The notes below the pieces were generated by a model that had not been told where the DNA came from, searched no databases, and was given only the letters and a program-made list of their open reading frames with translations. Both the position numbers and the translations under genes were made by a program. DNA of 64,000 bases from Rhizopus sp. PT2906. Taxonomy: Eukaryota > Mucoromycota > Mucoromycetes > Mucorales > Rhizopodaceae. The first letter of the stretch is position 1; every line of letters starts with the position of its first letter. Shown piece after piece: positions 20,732-32,402 of the stretch. The stretch lies in the NCBI GenBank assembly GCA_025529335.1, contig JAMYHX010000011.1:124001-188000 (forward strand), in the 5' to 3' direction.

Positions 20732-22348
20732 ATGGGCACGACTAAAAGTCGTAAATCTAGGCGGAATAACTCAAGACCAGCTGCCTTCACCTTTTTATCT
20801 AATATCTCGCTCGGAAATGAAAGTGAAAAACCACCTGATGAGCCGTCTATACGAAAGTTATCATTTTATGCCAACAATACTACACCAACAACAGAAGATA
20901 TTCACTATGTTAATGAAACTTCTTTTGGAGGTAAACTAAAATAACTTAACGAAAAAAAATACTCACCCCTTATGTTTCTAGCTGCTTCTTTGCATTCAAC
21001 AGATAGTAGTTTTTCAGGAGAAGATGAAAGCGCCTTACCTTCTGATACTCAAGACCGAACTTATACAGCCGTTACTCAACCCATTATGACACCTAAAGGA
21101 AAACAACAGCCTAAGCGCTCACCTTCGGATCATAGCAGTAATCTAACTTTAGACAGTACCAGCAGTGGTGAGATTCATCACCATAAATTGACGAGAGAGG
21201 ACAGCGAAAGACCGATTGCTTCTGAAAAAATAAAGAAAAAGACCAACAAAGATGTAAGACTGACGGGTAATGCTATGTACCACTGAGACTTACCATGTTC
21301 TGTAGCACACAGCAGGAAGCATGTCATTTATGTCTGTATTCCGTTATTATACGGATAAGCTTCGTCAATCGACAAGTAAAAAGAAGACTGAGTTGTCTGC
21401 CAACAAGGGCTATGTGTAAGTTATTATGAACTCAAGTAGACGACATCTATTTACAAGCTATCTATAGCCAACAGCAGTTGGAAAGTTATGATTCTTACCG
21501 ACATCGAAAAGCTCAATCTTATGCTCACTTCCTTACGCCAGCTGGTTCTTTACTGTAAGTTGTAGCCATAAAAGGCATGAGTTATTCACGTAATTCTTAG
21601 TGAGGAAGACAGTGTGGATAACGAGGCAGCATATGACCCATTCTTCCTTGATGATGATAGCTATGGACAATACGGCCTTGATCCAGGCTCCTTGGTATAG
21701 TACCATTAGAAGTTTTAGTGAAAACTTTAATTTATGAGTTAACACATAGTCTATTTATTATTTAATAGGGTTCGTTGGCTAACGGTATGAGACCATCAGA
21801 TATGAAGAGAGAAATGAACGAACAGTTTAGACTAAATCATCCAGAGATACCTGTTGAGCTTACACTAAGTAAGATTAGGGCCATTAAGCTTCATTTATTA
21901 GAAATTGGAAAGCAACTGGACTTGGAAATATCCAGTGTGGCGCATGCTTATGTTTACTTTGAAAAGCTTGTTATCAAGGTATTTCTAGACACACACTAAT
22001 ATATATGTATACGTATATAGTACTCATTCATGATAACAGAATGTGGTGACGAAAAAGAACCGTAAATTGATTGCCGCTTGTTGTTTATTTTTAGCAACCA
22101 AGGTGAATGAAGCAAAAGGCACATGGTTCAAGCCATTGTTAGAAGCTATGGATGATGAATTGAATGTTGACTCAAAAGAAATTCACGAGCATGAATTCGC
22201 CGTATTTGCAGATCTTGAATTTAATCTATACGTGCCTAAAAGAGAATTTATGCCGCACTTTGAGAGAATATTTAGTCATTTGGAACATAAAAGCATACAA
22301 GAGTACCTTGGCAATTCGAACTTCTATAACGGTTGTCAAGTTTATTAA
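20732..22348 (+). CDS. CABLES-like cyclin-box protein
   Basis: Seven exons (20732-20930, 20982-21253, 21306-21415, 21468-21554, 21601-21694, 21769-21978, 22040-22348) encode 426 aa. The first 230 residues are Ser/Thr/Lys-rich and probably disordered. A short acidic stretch (EEDSVDNEAAYDPFFLDDD) follows, and then a cyclin-like fold beginning MRPSDMKREMNEQFR, LTLSKIRAIK, AHAYVYFEKLVIK, KKNRKLIAACCLFLATKVNE and HEFAVFADLEFNLYVP. This run closely follows animal CABLES1/2 (CDK5 and ABL enzyme substrate), including the NRKL..A..L.A.K and E.....E...L..P positions. CABLES proteins bind and modulate cyclin-dependent kinases; the fungal role is unknown. The stop is only 12 bp from the stop of the converging transporter gene. 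Confidence 0.82.
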
Positions 22349-22360
22349 ATAAAGGATATT

Positions 22361-23957
22361 TTATTTTATAACAAGTGGAATGGTATTATTATCTCCTGTC
22401 GTTTGACTGTGTAAACTAATGAATGTGTTCATCTCTCTTCTCGGTAAAGCAGTCCTTGTGAATAGATACCTGATTTTCTTGAGAAACCGTAACACAGACT
22501 TTGGTTGCTGTTCTCTTTCGATTGGAAAAGTTGCAGCTGCAGCAGGAGTTGTTGTTGTATTACTGTCATGACTACTGCTATTACTCGTGCTCGTCGTCAG
22601 ACTCTTGTTATCCTGTAGTTTTTCCTCTTTTGCAGATATCCAATGTTCTTTAGTCGTATCTGCACTTGGTATATCTTGCATCTCCTCTTCTTCTTCTGGC
22701 ATATGTGCTGGATCCGACTTTGAGCTTAACAAGGCCACACCATAGATTAAGACAGCGATACCTACAAAGACAAGGATAATGGCCCAAGGTGGATAGTTAC
22801 CGATCTCATCCAGATAGATGATAGTATTCACCAACCCTAAGGCTGTATAGGTACCATAAAACACAGGAACGACCACGACCGAGGAGTAAAGCTTGAGAGC
22901 TGTGTTTAGGCAATAGACCTATATGCATAAATTAGATTCCTTTCAATGCATTCGTACACACATGCTTCCCCCCTGACCTGCATGACAGCTGTGATAATAA
23001 GTGCCAATATAATAAAACGACTTGTATTATCATTAAATTGATTAACTTGAGATTGAAGTGAGAGAGTGAACAGCTTGACTCTAAAGATATAATTAGAATG
23101 AAACGGCATAAACAACATATATTATTTCCTGTTACCCGCTTTTTGCTAATAATAGAGTCTCGCTTGCTAATAATCCACCTTCGATACTAAACATCAAGCC
23201 GACGATGTGCTTCATTTTCCTCTGATTCATGTTTGCAAACAAATGCAGTCTTCTTGACGTATCTGCAATTTCCCAATTTGACCAAATCGAAAAAAACAGA
23301 CCGCCAAAGGTGGTGATATTTAATACACTGAAGTAAATGATAAATATGGGTCGAACAAATAAAATTTTAAGGCTATCTAACGAAATGGATTCTTCGGCTT
23401 TTTTATATTGTATAAATAAATATCCCTTAAAGACATATGTAACTTACGATCTTCTCCATTGTACATGCCTCCAAAGACAACGATCCATATAACAGATGCT
23501 ACAACTACAAATGTACCAAGAACATCCTTTCGTGTGATGTTGGTACCAACAAGTATTTTGGCAAATATAAAGTTAAATATGAGTGCAACACTACCGAGAG
23601 GTGCAACCCACTGAGTTTTTAGATAGTCTAGACGTAATCATTGTCAGCTCTTCTCTCTTTTTTTTTGGTTTTTTTTTTTTCTTTTCTTTACTAAGTGCAA
23701 TAGTACTGCCTATCAATTGACTCGCAATATAGGTGTATAGACCAATATGCCATAGTGGTCTACTACAGTCTCCACGTTGCTTTTCTCTACTTGCTTCTTT
23801 AACATGATCCAGTTTTAATATGTTTAATCCAAGTGCATCCATAAATGATGCGCCTTATAAACTTGTTAGTTATTATATGTAAAACATTCTTCGCTATTCT
23901 ACCTAATGAGACAAATACACCAATAGCAAACCGTATAACATTGTCTTCTGAACCCAT
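22361..23957 (-). CDS. NIPA-family magnesium transporter-like membrane protein (DUF803)
   Basis: Exons 23957-23903, 23853-23692, 23627-23448, 23397-23136, 23080-22978 and 22918-22361 give 439 aa. It has about nine hydrophobic segments. Family blocks include SFMDALGLNILKLDHVK, CSRPLWHIGLYTYIASQLIGS, LKTQWVAPLGSVALIFNFIFA, GGLLASETLLLAKSGVKL and VPVFYGTYTALGLVNTIIYLDE. These mark the NIPA group of the drug/metabolite transporter fold; animal NIPA1/2 move Mg2+. The C-terminal 110 residues are hydrophilic (EEEEEMQD, Ser/Thr/Asn-rich) and probably cytosolic. Substrate specificity cannot be read from sequence. Confidence 0.92.
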
Positions 23958-24050
23958 ATTGAGTGTATATATATATATATTTGTTTAATCCTTTTTTTAT
24001 TGTATATATATGGTATACAGCATATATATATTTGTATATAGTTGACTATG

Positions 24051-24053
<3 letters not shown>

Positions 24054-24088
<35 letters not shown>
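24054..24088. repeat. (TA)n microsatellite
   Basis: An uninterrupted alternating TA run about 35 bp long, next to further TATA-rich DNA at 23966-24050. Confidence 0.9.
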
Positions 24089-24091
<3 letters not shown>

Positions 24092-24121
24092 ATATACAAG
24101 GTTTATTATCTTTATATGTAC

Positions 24122-24168
24122 AAAAGAAAAGAAAAAGAAAAAGAGAAAGAGAAAGAGAAAGAGAGAAA
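24122..24168. repeat. Polypurine GAAA/GAGAAA tract
   Basis: An all-purine run of AAAGAAAAG and AGAAAG units on the plus strand, able in principle to adopt triplex structure; no coding meaning. Confidence 0.8.
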
Positions 24169-25329
24169 ATCAAGAAATAAAGAAGGAAAGAATATAAAAA
24201 AGGGGGAATATCATTATAGACGCACATATACAAATGTATATTTATATTTATGCATGATCGACTTTTGATAATTCTTTAGAAAGCACTAAATTTAGGCTAT
24301 TATTAAAAAATATTGAATAAGAAAGAAAACAAGGGGGGAACTGATAAAAAGCATCAAGAAGGGGAATAAAGAGTCCAAAGAGAGAGAGAGAGTGAGTGAG
24401 CAAAGAGTCCAAAGAGTCCAAAGAGAGAAAGTGTGTGTGGAAGAAGTGTATCGAGTACATTAGTCTGTGTTTATAAACATGTCAAAGAGATCAAGAGTAC
24501 ATATAAAAAGACACTATAAATGATGAATTGAACACATCAAACCTGTGAGATGCACGCTTGTTAGGATGTCACCGTCTATGGCAATAGAGTGACACGAATT
24601 GTTTCCCTTTTCAGAGGTAAATCTCGTAAAACAAAGTTGTATGATTGGCTAGAAATAATCTACATGCCCACAAAAGATGGTGCATGCTATGGATGATTTT
24701 GTTTGAGCTAATTTAATACATAAAGTGATAATACGTAACAAATATTCAAAAGACTTTTTTAAATTTCCTTTAAAGGCTTCCACAACTTTGCATTTTATCT
24801 TTAAGGTCGAGGTATTTTTTTAGAGCAAAAAATGTTACAAAATATGAAAAAAAAAGCAAAAGAGGGGTCAGAAGGGGTCCCCCTCCTCTCTCCCTCTCTC
24901 CTTCCTCTTCCTAATAAGAAAAAGAACAGCTTTTAAAGTGATTACTGTGTTGACATTTGATAAACATGAATGACAGGCTATTGCGGTTGGATCATGGTAC
25001 AAAAGGTATTTCCAGAACCTAATAACAATGATAACATTGACTTGGATAATGCTTTTAATATAAAGGGAGTACTAGATAGTACCACTACTACTACTATTAT
25101 CACTCGGTAAGAGCATAAAATAGACTACATGTATAATGCTTGCTGTTTGGTACCAATGCAAGACCAGGCCGATGCTTTCTCGAATATTGACATGCAAGGC
25201 TTCAACAAACCTGCATAATTAAACCAATGTTTATTATAGTTTAGACAAAGAAGAACAGCATAAACCTTATAGGATGAAAGGACAATCTTCAATCCATCCA
25301 AAGGAAGCACATTGAGTTCAAATGGGTTG

Positions 25330-25400
25330 TTTATTATTATTATTACTACTACTACTACTACTATTAATATTATTATAAATATGTTACTATTATTATTAAA
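25330..25400. repeat. ATT/ACT trinucleotide-rich tract
   Basis: Repeated TTATTATTATTACTACTACTACTACTA and similar units just past the 3' end of the RhoGAP gene. Confidence 0.7.
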
Positions 25401-25411
25401 GCTGTTTAAGG

Positions 25412-28400
25412 TTATATTCTTTGATCACTCGTATCATATATAGTCAAGTCATCCACTTCTTCATCTTCATCAAGAACAGGTGGACCTATTTGCGTATCAG
25501 TAACATTGGTCGTATAATTACATATATACACTTACCATCCATATTCTTTTCTAAATCTACAATCGCATTAGGTGCTCCATCCATATAATTTACACTATTA
25601 CGATTGCTACGTCCATGCTCTTCTCTCACTAGACGAAGTGTTGTCTTCCGACTTAGAGCAGGCGCAGGCTTCTTGGTTTCCTCTTCTTCGTCCTCAATCA
25701 TTCTTGGTGCTGCGTCACCATTCTCAGTTGTCCAAAAGATGTATTCAAATTCGCTCATGAATAGGTTGAAAATGGTAGGTGGGATACCAAGTGTGGGTGA
25801 AAATACAATACTCACATTACGCATTGTCATCTTGTTTACATCAGAATGCTGCACCACTCGTATCAAGTGCGCTGTGAGTGCTCGAAGAAGAGTGTAGTTG
25901 GATAGAGGAAGAAGAGAGACTAGGCGACCCAGTTCATTGACTCGGTCTTTGCGGTCCAGTAAATCTATGTAGATAATGTGTTAATGTTATGTTGGTTCGT
26001 ATCATTCTATTGTCTTACCAATGACATGTAAGAATTCTGTTCGATGTTCTCTTGTCAATACGCTCGTTGGAAGCTCACGTAGCCACATCTTTAGTAAGCC
26101 TGCGACAACATGTACATCATATTCGTTCTTCGAAGCCAGTAGGTTAACATCACCTTCTTGGTTAAATCTCTCCTTAAGAGCCTTCATAGTGGAGTTACTA
26201 CCGCTTAAACGATAAAGGCCTTCTTCCATAACAGCATTCATAGCATCCAAATACTCGATACAGCGGTATACAATAGCAGGCAACTCATAGCCCTCATTGA
26301 TTCTTGATATACGTACAGCTACGTCCAAAGGCACACCAAATACCTGCTTGGCAGACTTTGCTTCCTCTTGTTGTTTAGATTTTTGTCGTTCGGCTTGTTC
26401 ATGTGACGAGCGTGATAAGAAGCCACGGAAGCCAGAAGAGGAATTGCTAGTGGAAGAACTGTTGCTCTGACTAAGCTTCATGTCGGGTTCTCCGTTGTTG
26501 GTTGTCGTAGATGAAGAGGATCGTAACAATTGTTGTTGATCAGCACTGCTATTACTGCTACTACTAAACATCTTTTTGCCCCAAAACGTCATTCGATGAG
26601 CCTTGTTTCGTGCTTTCTTTTCATTATCTGCATCATCTGATGCAACTGTTGTAATGATCGTTGGGGAAGCAGCTCTCTGAGGACGTGAGGAATGGTGTTC
26701 CTGCTTCTTTCCTTCCGTTATCAGGTTACCCATTGAACTGCGACGGACAATTGGAGGACGAGGTGCATGTAAAGTTCTACTATGGTCAAGGCTAGGTCTG
26801 GACATGTCTGTCATGCTACCCCACGTTGTCGGAAGAGAGTCGGAACTCTCACTAGAGATAGAAGGCGTAGGTTGATTAGGGATATTCAATCCACCATTTT
26901 CTTCTGGATGAACATTGACAGCAGGAACAACAGCGTTGAACTTTTCCATGTCTGCTGCATTATCCAACTTGACTTGACTCATCGGTTGAGCCGAGACTGT
27001 TCTGATCTCTCCCTTTGATAGCTTTCTAGGCTTCTCTGAAGATTTTTTCTTGTGTGGTTTGAAATTATCCTCGAGTTGTATATTTTGTGTCAACGCCTGG
27101 ACCCATTCGTCACGGTCATCATCCGAGTTAGCGCAGAGGATGTGTCGGACAAAATGAGAGGAACCTGTTTTTCTTTGCTCGACGATTAAAAATGCGTGCC
27201 GATAGATGTTGTTGTATTCTTCTGCTGCTGGTGTAGTCCCTGGCATCTGACGACCGATTTGAGCATTAGTCAATCGAATCGAACCTAACTGATTTCCTTC
27301 TTTCTGTAGATAATAACGTTAGATTGGGAGAGAAATGATAAAAAGGACAACTTACAGATTCATAATATTCAAGTACGTTATCATTCAATACAAAATAACG
27401 AGTCTTCCAGCCGCCAAAGTTCTTGCCTCTTTTGGTTAGATATCCTTCTTTGTGTCCTGGTATTTGGTGCTTTACGGTATCTACAATATTAGTGCTTAAA
27501 AATTCGCACAGATGTGAGGTATTTTCTAGAGGCAAGGCCACAATATGCTGTAAATATTGCTCCAAGGCAATCTATATCCAACACAGTGAATGAGTTTCTG
27601 GTTATTAGGGCTTTGATCGGATTTTTTCCTTACCTTTCGTTGATCCACTTTACTGGGCGCATTATTTGAAAATAATGCCTTATCGGGTAACTTGCCTATT
27701 CTTGCTGTTGCCGATCGATTGCTACGCTGAGCCTTTAGCTTGGAATCAAGCGTTAAAAAGTCAGAGTATAGTTTCTCAACTCTCCATTTTTCTTCAAATT
27801 CGTCTTGGTGTCCAAGTGATCCAATCGCAATGATAAATGAAATCACCTCCTTGCCTTTATCATTTGGCTTGATATTGGACCCCACAAGCTTGATATGAAT
27901 ATTGGCCATATTTCCCATAAACGAGGCGTTGTCTTGTTTAGGTTCATCATCTGGTTTTTCATAGGTGGGCAAGTTGGGAGTTGACATGTTTTTCATTGAC
28001 TGTTGGATATCACTGTTAGCACGATGCAGCACTGCACTCTCACGCTTCGAACGAGTTGTTCTAATGGAAGGAGTAGCAGGAGGAGGAGAGGCTGCTCTCA
28101 TGGTTGGATCATGCTCTAAGGCAGCTCGAGCAGGTGGCATCATAGATTCTCTCTGGTGTTGACGTCTGTCCAGGGACGAAGAGGACTTGCTGGGTGTAGG
28201 AACAACGATCTTATTGTTGCTGGGCAGAGGCGCACTGTCCTTACGGATAACCTGTGTTGGTGAATGAGGACCAGGAGCAGGTGAGCCAGGTGAAGATCGA
28301 CCATGTATGATGTCCTCAGGCTCATTCTGCAGGAAAGCGGCATCGACTCGTTCCTTTAGCGGTCGATAAGGCGACCGTGGTGGCGGCATCGGGCTCAAAG

Positions 28401-28695
28401 GAGGCAATTCAACAGGTGATGTTTCACTTGGTGTTGAAACAGAGGCATCGTCGGCCTCTGCAATTTCCTTTAATGTCTGAGGTGAAATGAGTAAAGAGGT
28501 TACTCGTTGCTTACGAATCATTTCTTTTTCAAGCGAGTTGACTTTATCCAAAAGACCATCACGATCAGCTGAAAGTCGAGCATTCTCTTTTTGAAGGTTT
28601 TGGATCATGACTCTCTGCTTTTCAATGATCTTCCAAAGCTGATCGTTTTGTGATCGTAAGTGGCTAACTTCATCTTGGCCGTATGTTAAAGACAT
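25412..28695 (-). CDS. BEM3: PX-PH-RhoGAP protein (Bem3-type)
   Basis: Exons 28695-27634, 27571-27356, 27303-26019, 25964-25536 and 25485-25412 encode 1021 aa. Order: an N-terminal coiled coil (residues 5-60, LRSQNDQLWKIIEKQR...), a long Ser/Pro-rich region, a PX-like domain (about 250-390, EEKWRVEKLYSDFLTLD), a PH domain (about 395-505, KEGYLTKRGKNFGGWKTRYF), a second disordered Ser/Asn region, and the RhoGAP domain (about 745-925, VFGVPLDVAV; arginine finger in EEGLYRLSGS; KMWLRELP; NVSIVFSPTLG). It should speed GTP hydrolysis by Cdc42/Rho GTPases at phosphoinositide-rich membranes during polarised growth. The PX-PH-GAP order is that of yeast Bem3; the coiled coil is an addition known in hyphal fungi. 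Confidence 0.93.
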
Positions 28696-29909
28696 GTGTA
28701 TTTAAAAAAGAGTGGAAGGGGGTAGTTAATAAAAGAAGAGAAAAAGGGTATAAAATAAAATGAATACTAAATTTTTGTTATAAAGCAAAAGTAAAGAAAA
28801 GAGGAAGGGAGTAAGAGAGAAAGACAATGAAGAAAGAAAGAAAGAGAGAGAGAGAAGGAGAAAGGGGAGGATTGTTTAGGGGAAAGAAACAATTCAATAT
28901 AGTAGGCGGGCTGTTTGGTTGTAAAAAGGAGGTTGTTCTAATGATAGATACAAGTGAAAGGAGCCGTTTGTTTCTTGCTTATAAATGTTGTACAAACGAT
29001 AAAGATCAATGTCTTACAAAACCGGGCTTTTTTACCTTCGAAGGAAAATCTTATAAATCGACCTTATTACCTTTATCTTTTTATTTTATGCCAATCTATT
29101 TGTTGCTTGGTTACCATCATTAATCTCTACTACAAAAAGAACAATAAAGAGTACTTTATTCTATCTCCTGAACTCAAGGGCTTCATTTGATCTTGTGTAA
29201 TATTATTAATAAATATTGACAATATTACCATAGCAGCAACTATTTCCGTTATACTTTTGAGCCCAGTTTTTTGTTTAGTAAAACGCGGAATGGAATCAAG
29301 TCGATACCTGTTTGATGCTACTTTATGCTGCACACATGAATATCATCCATGCTACATAGCATTAACATGGGTGTCACAATCACAAAAAAAATTAATAAAG
29401 GAAGCAGGATAACACAAATCTATAACCTTTTACAAATAATAAGAGATCATCTGCTCTTACATTGTCACATATCTACTATCACAAAAGTGTTATACGTGAG
29501 TTGAATGATCGCATCTGATGCAAAATGGCTAAAAAAAAAGTACCACTTCATCTCAATCAAGTCAATAGATGACAGCCCTTTACAGACAAAGGAAAAAGAC
29601 AATTAGGCACGGTAGTGAACGAGTGAGGAAGGAGACTGGAGATATAGCTTATCTTGTTGCAAGGGAAGAAAGGGAGTGCACCTACTTTGTCAACAAAGAT
29701 ATCAGCAGCCACAACGACGTCTTTCTGTAGCCAAAGACGAGACCAATACTGACTTCAAATAGAATATATCAATGATCAATATTTTGACAAACGATATCAT
29801 GCTCATTAACGCTTATTTAACGGTAACGCTTTTATTTACAAATCATAAAAGACAATACAAGCACTGTTACTAAATGTATATTCCTTTATTTATTATACAA
29901 AATGAACTA
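28696..29909. other. 1.2 kb intergenic, no gene seen
   Basis: Upstream region of the RhoGAP gene, with a purine-rich stretch (28740-28870), followed by the 3' flank of the protease gene. Small ORFs at 28827-29190 show no domain. Confidence 0.5.
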
Positions 29910-31245
29910 TTATACAGACACTTTAGTAGTTGTACCAACCAATGGAGAAAACCCTGTTTGAGCCTTTCCAATATCAAATACAAGATACATGTTGTGTAAA
30001 AATGTTTGACCAATCAGCAAGAAATGCAAATCTTTGTTGGCTCGAATTCCCCAGGCACACTTGGTTGCTCTTTTGCCACTTAAAGAGTCTAGAGGAATAA
30101 TCATTTCAGAGGCTGGCATATCAAGGATTAGAGGCGAAGAATCTTTGATTGTTCCGTCAAGAGAATGAGATAGTCCGAGTTGAATTCGCTTAGTGGTGTT
30201 GAGGTAGCTACAGTCAATGTCCCACAGAGGACTATTGGGCACTACTGCTGTAAAATTACTTGAGCCTGTAAGACCTGCGAAGATGGCTTGTGCGTATTCA
30301 AGAGGTAATTCAGTGAATGGTGCGCCAGTGTCAAAGATAGCAAAAGGGTAGCTTGTGCCATTTAATAAGCTCGTATGGACTTGCTCTGTTCCGTTATCAG
30401 CAACAGCAAGGAACTGGCCGTAGGATTGCCAGTGGGTGTATCCATGAGTGCTATCATAAGGGACTACAGGAACATATTGGATATCGCCTGTGTGCTTTGT
30501 AGAATCAATTGCTCCAAGAACCACTTCGCCTTTATCGCCAGGTACGGCAAAACCAGGGCCATATGCCCAAGAGAAGATAGGTTCAGGAATTAATCTTTGT
30601 TCAGCCATGTTGGTTACAAGAGGATTGTATGTTTGCTTACGACTATTAGTTCCGTTAGGGAAGCCAAGTCCAAGTATACCAGAGATATCCGGCTCATCAG
30701 GCATCAGCGCATTAAGCATGTTGGCAGAGATGTTATGCATGAGAGCAAATTTCTGGTGTTCAACAGTGATATTACCAAATGATACTGTTTCATAGGCATA
30801 GCTTCCATTTGCGTAACTGTAAGTGGGAGGAGTGCCATATTTAAGAACACTGGTATCATTTTCTATAGATACATAGCTAGAAGACAAGTTTTCATTAAAG
30901 CCGTGAGTTGGACAACTACTTGCTTTACAGCTTGCCGAAGTGACCCAGAGATCCGCACTAATATAAATCAGTTAGCTTTTATAAAGATGAAAGGACGTGT
31001 GTGTACCTTCCGGTGTCTAATGCGACAACGAATTTCTGTGGAGGTGTTCCGATTGATATTTCAGAATAATAATAGGCAGAGTCAGTAATAGTTTCGATAA
31101 TCGATCCATCGCGTTTTGTCAATCTTGATCCTTTTCTAAAAATGGGTATTTTTATCGCAGAAGGACTTGGAAGAACAAGGGCTGTTACAGCAGTTGTAGA
31201 GGCAGTAATGGCGATTGCCCAGAATAGAGTGTTTTGAAGATGCAT
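29910..31245 (-). CDS. Secreted pepsin-like aspartic protease (family A1)
   Basis: Exons 31245-31007 and 30957-29910 give 428 aa. A signal peptide (residues 1-23) and a short propeptide ending in LTKRDGS, a probable Kex2 cleavage site, precede the enzyme. The first catalytic motif is split by the intron (VALDTGS, then ADLWV); the second is FAIFDTGAPFTELP. A Cys pair (CKASSC) follows the first motif, as in fungal pepsins. A flap-like YxxGSYAYETVSFG segment, ILGLGFPNG, and a C-terminal FLLIGQTFLHNMYLVFD complete the fold. Many NxT/S sites suggest glycosylation. The expected role is extracellular or vacuolar protein digestion. No GPI-anchor tail is visible. Confidence 0.94.
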
Positions 31246-32402
31246 AATACTTTACAATATTTTTAATGAAATCAAGCAAAAATATATGTTGCTTTTATAT
31301 TGATTGTTATAAGCTATTTAAGCCTTTGCTTTTGGAATAAAGTGGCTCAAGCTCTCATGTGGGCACTTCGCCACGATTTTATAAATAATGGGGCTTATCA
31401 CTGTCATTGTCTGCTTTTGAACAATTGACTGCGCTTTGGCTTTGGGTTCGGTCATTGATCCAGAAAAAGAAATTGTATGTCGTACCTGAAACAACCATGC
31501 CGTTGGTGAAAGGGATAGTCAAGAATGTGTGATTTACAACCGTTCTTGGTGTTGTCAATAGCATTAACGGACCATTATAGTTATCTCGCTCATATTAAAA
31601 AAACTGAGCTGTAATAAATATGCCAGCATAGACAGATATGAAAAAAAAAGAGGCTTATTATTATAATTATACTCAAAGACTTCAATCTGATCGCTACCGT
31701 CGGCTTCTTTTTAATCGTAATACATGTTAACTATGCTAATGGCATATTAATCGAGGGCCTATTCCTTACTTTGACTTCACTGGTTTCTGTTTCTTTTGAC
31801 TCTCCATATGAAATTATGCCACCTGTATTTTATGCAGCGTCTATTTAGATAAGGCAATAGCAAAGAGTTGAGCATAGCAATTAATATATTACTATAAAAA
31901 GAGAAGCAAAAAAATGTAATGGTTCTTTCTTCATAGCTTTGTAAGGAAAAAGCAAGGCTCTATACTAGAACTGATCTCTCAGACGATACAAGAGATATTC
32001 TGGAGGAATCATCGCCATCACAGTTCAAAGATACTAAAAGATACGTCAATAAATATTACCATGAGGAGTGGGCAACAAAAAATTCAAGAGGCAGTGTTAA
32101 TGACGCCTCGATAACCCAGCAGCAATTGTGTCATAGGCATGAATGACAGTGAAACATACACGACAAGTTAGTTAAGCAGGTCAGAAGTAGATTGACTGTG
32201 ATGAGTATAGTAATAAAGTGATCTCATGTACTAATAAATACTCTGTAAAGAAAGCTTTTCAGGAACAACTGTCAATTCATCGCTTCTAACCGAACTGCAA
32301 GACCCAAAGAAGTCTGACAAATTAGATACATGTTGTCAAGATGAAACATAAAGAACAGAGAGTAAGAAAAACAAACGAATTACTTTTATAAAAAAGAAAG
32401 CT
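31246..32402. other. 1.15 kb intergenic
   Basis: Protease promoter side and the 3' flank of the epsin gene. A 61-codon ORF at 31564-31379 (-) contains FTNGMVVSGTTYNFFFWIND, but has no partner exons or recognised domain. Nothing else seen. Confidence 0.45.

Larger units (their letters stand above)
23958..25411. other. 1.45 kb intergenic with microsatellites
   Basis: Contains a (TA)n tract (about 24054-24088), a polypurine GAAA/GAGAAA tract (24122-24168) and short direct repeats of an AGAGTCCAAAG unit (24369-24425). ORFs here are translations of these repeats. No gene is supported. Confidence 0.6.

Noticed and set aside
23963..24268. ORFs on both strands rich in Ile/Tyr and Lys/Glu
   Set aside because: They are translations of the (TA)n and GAAA microsatellites.
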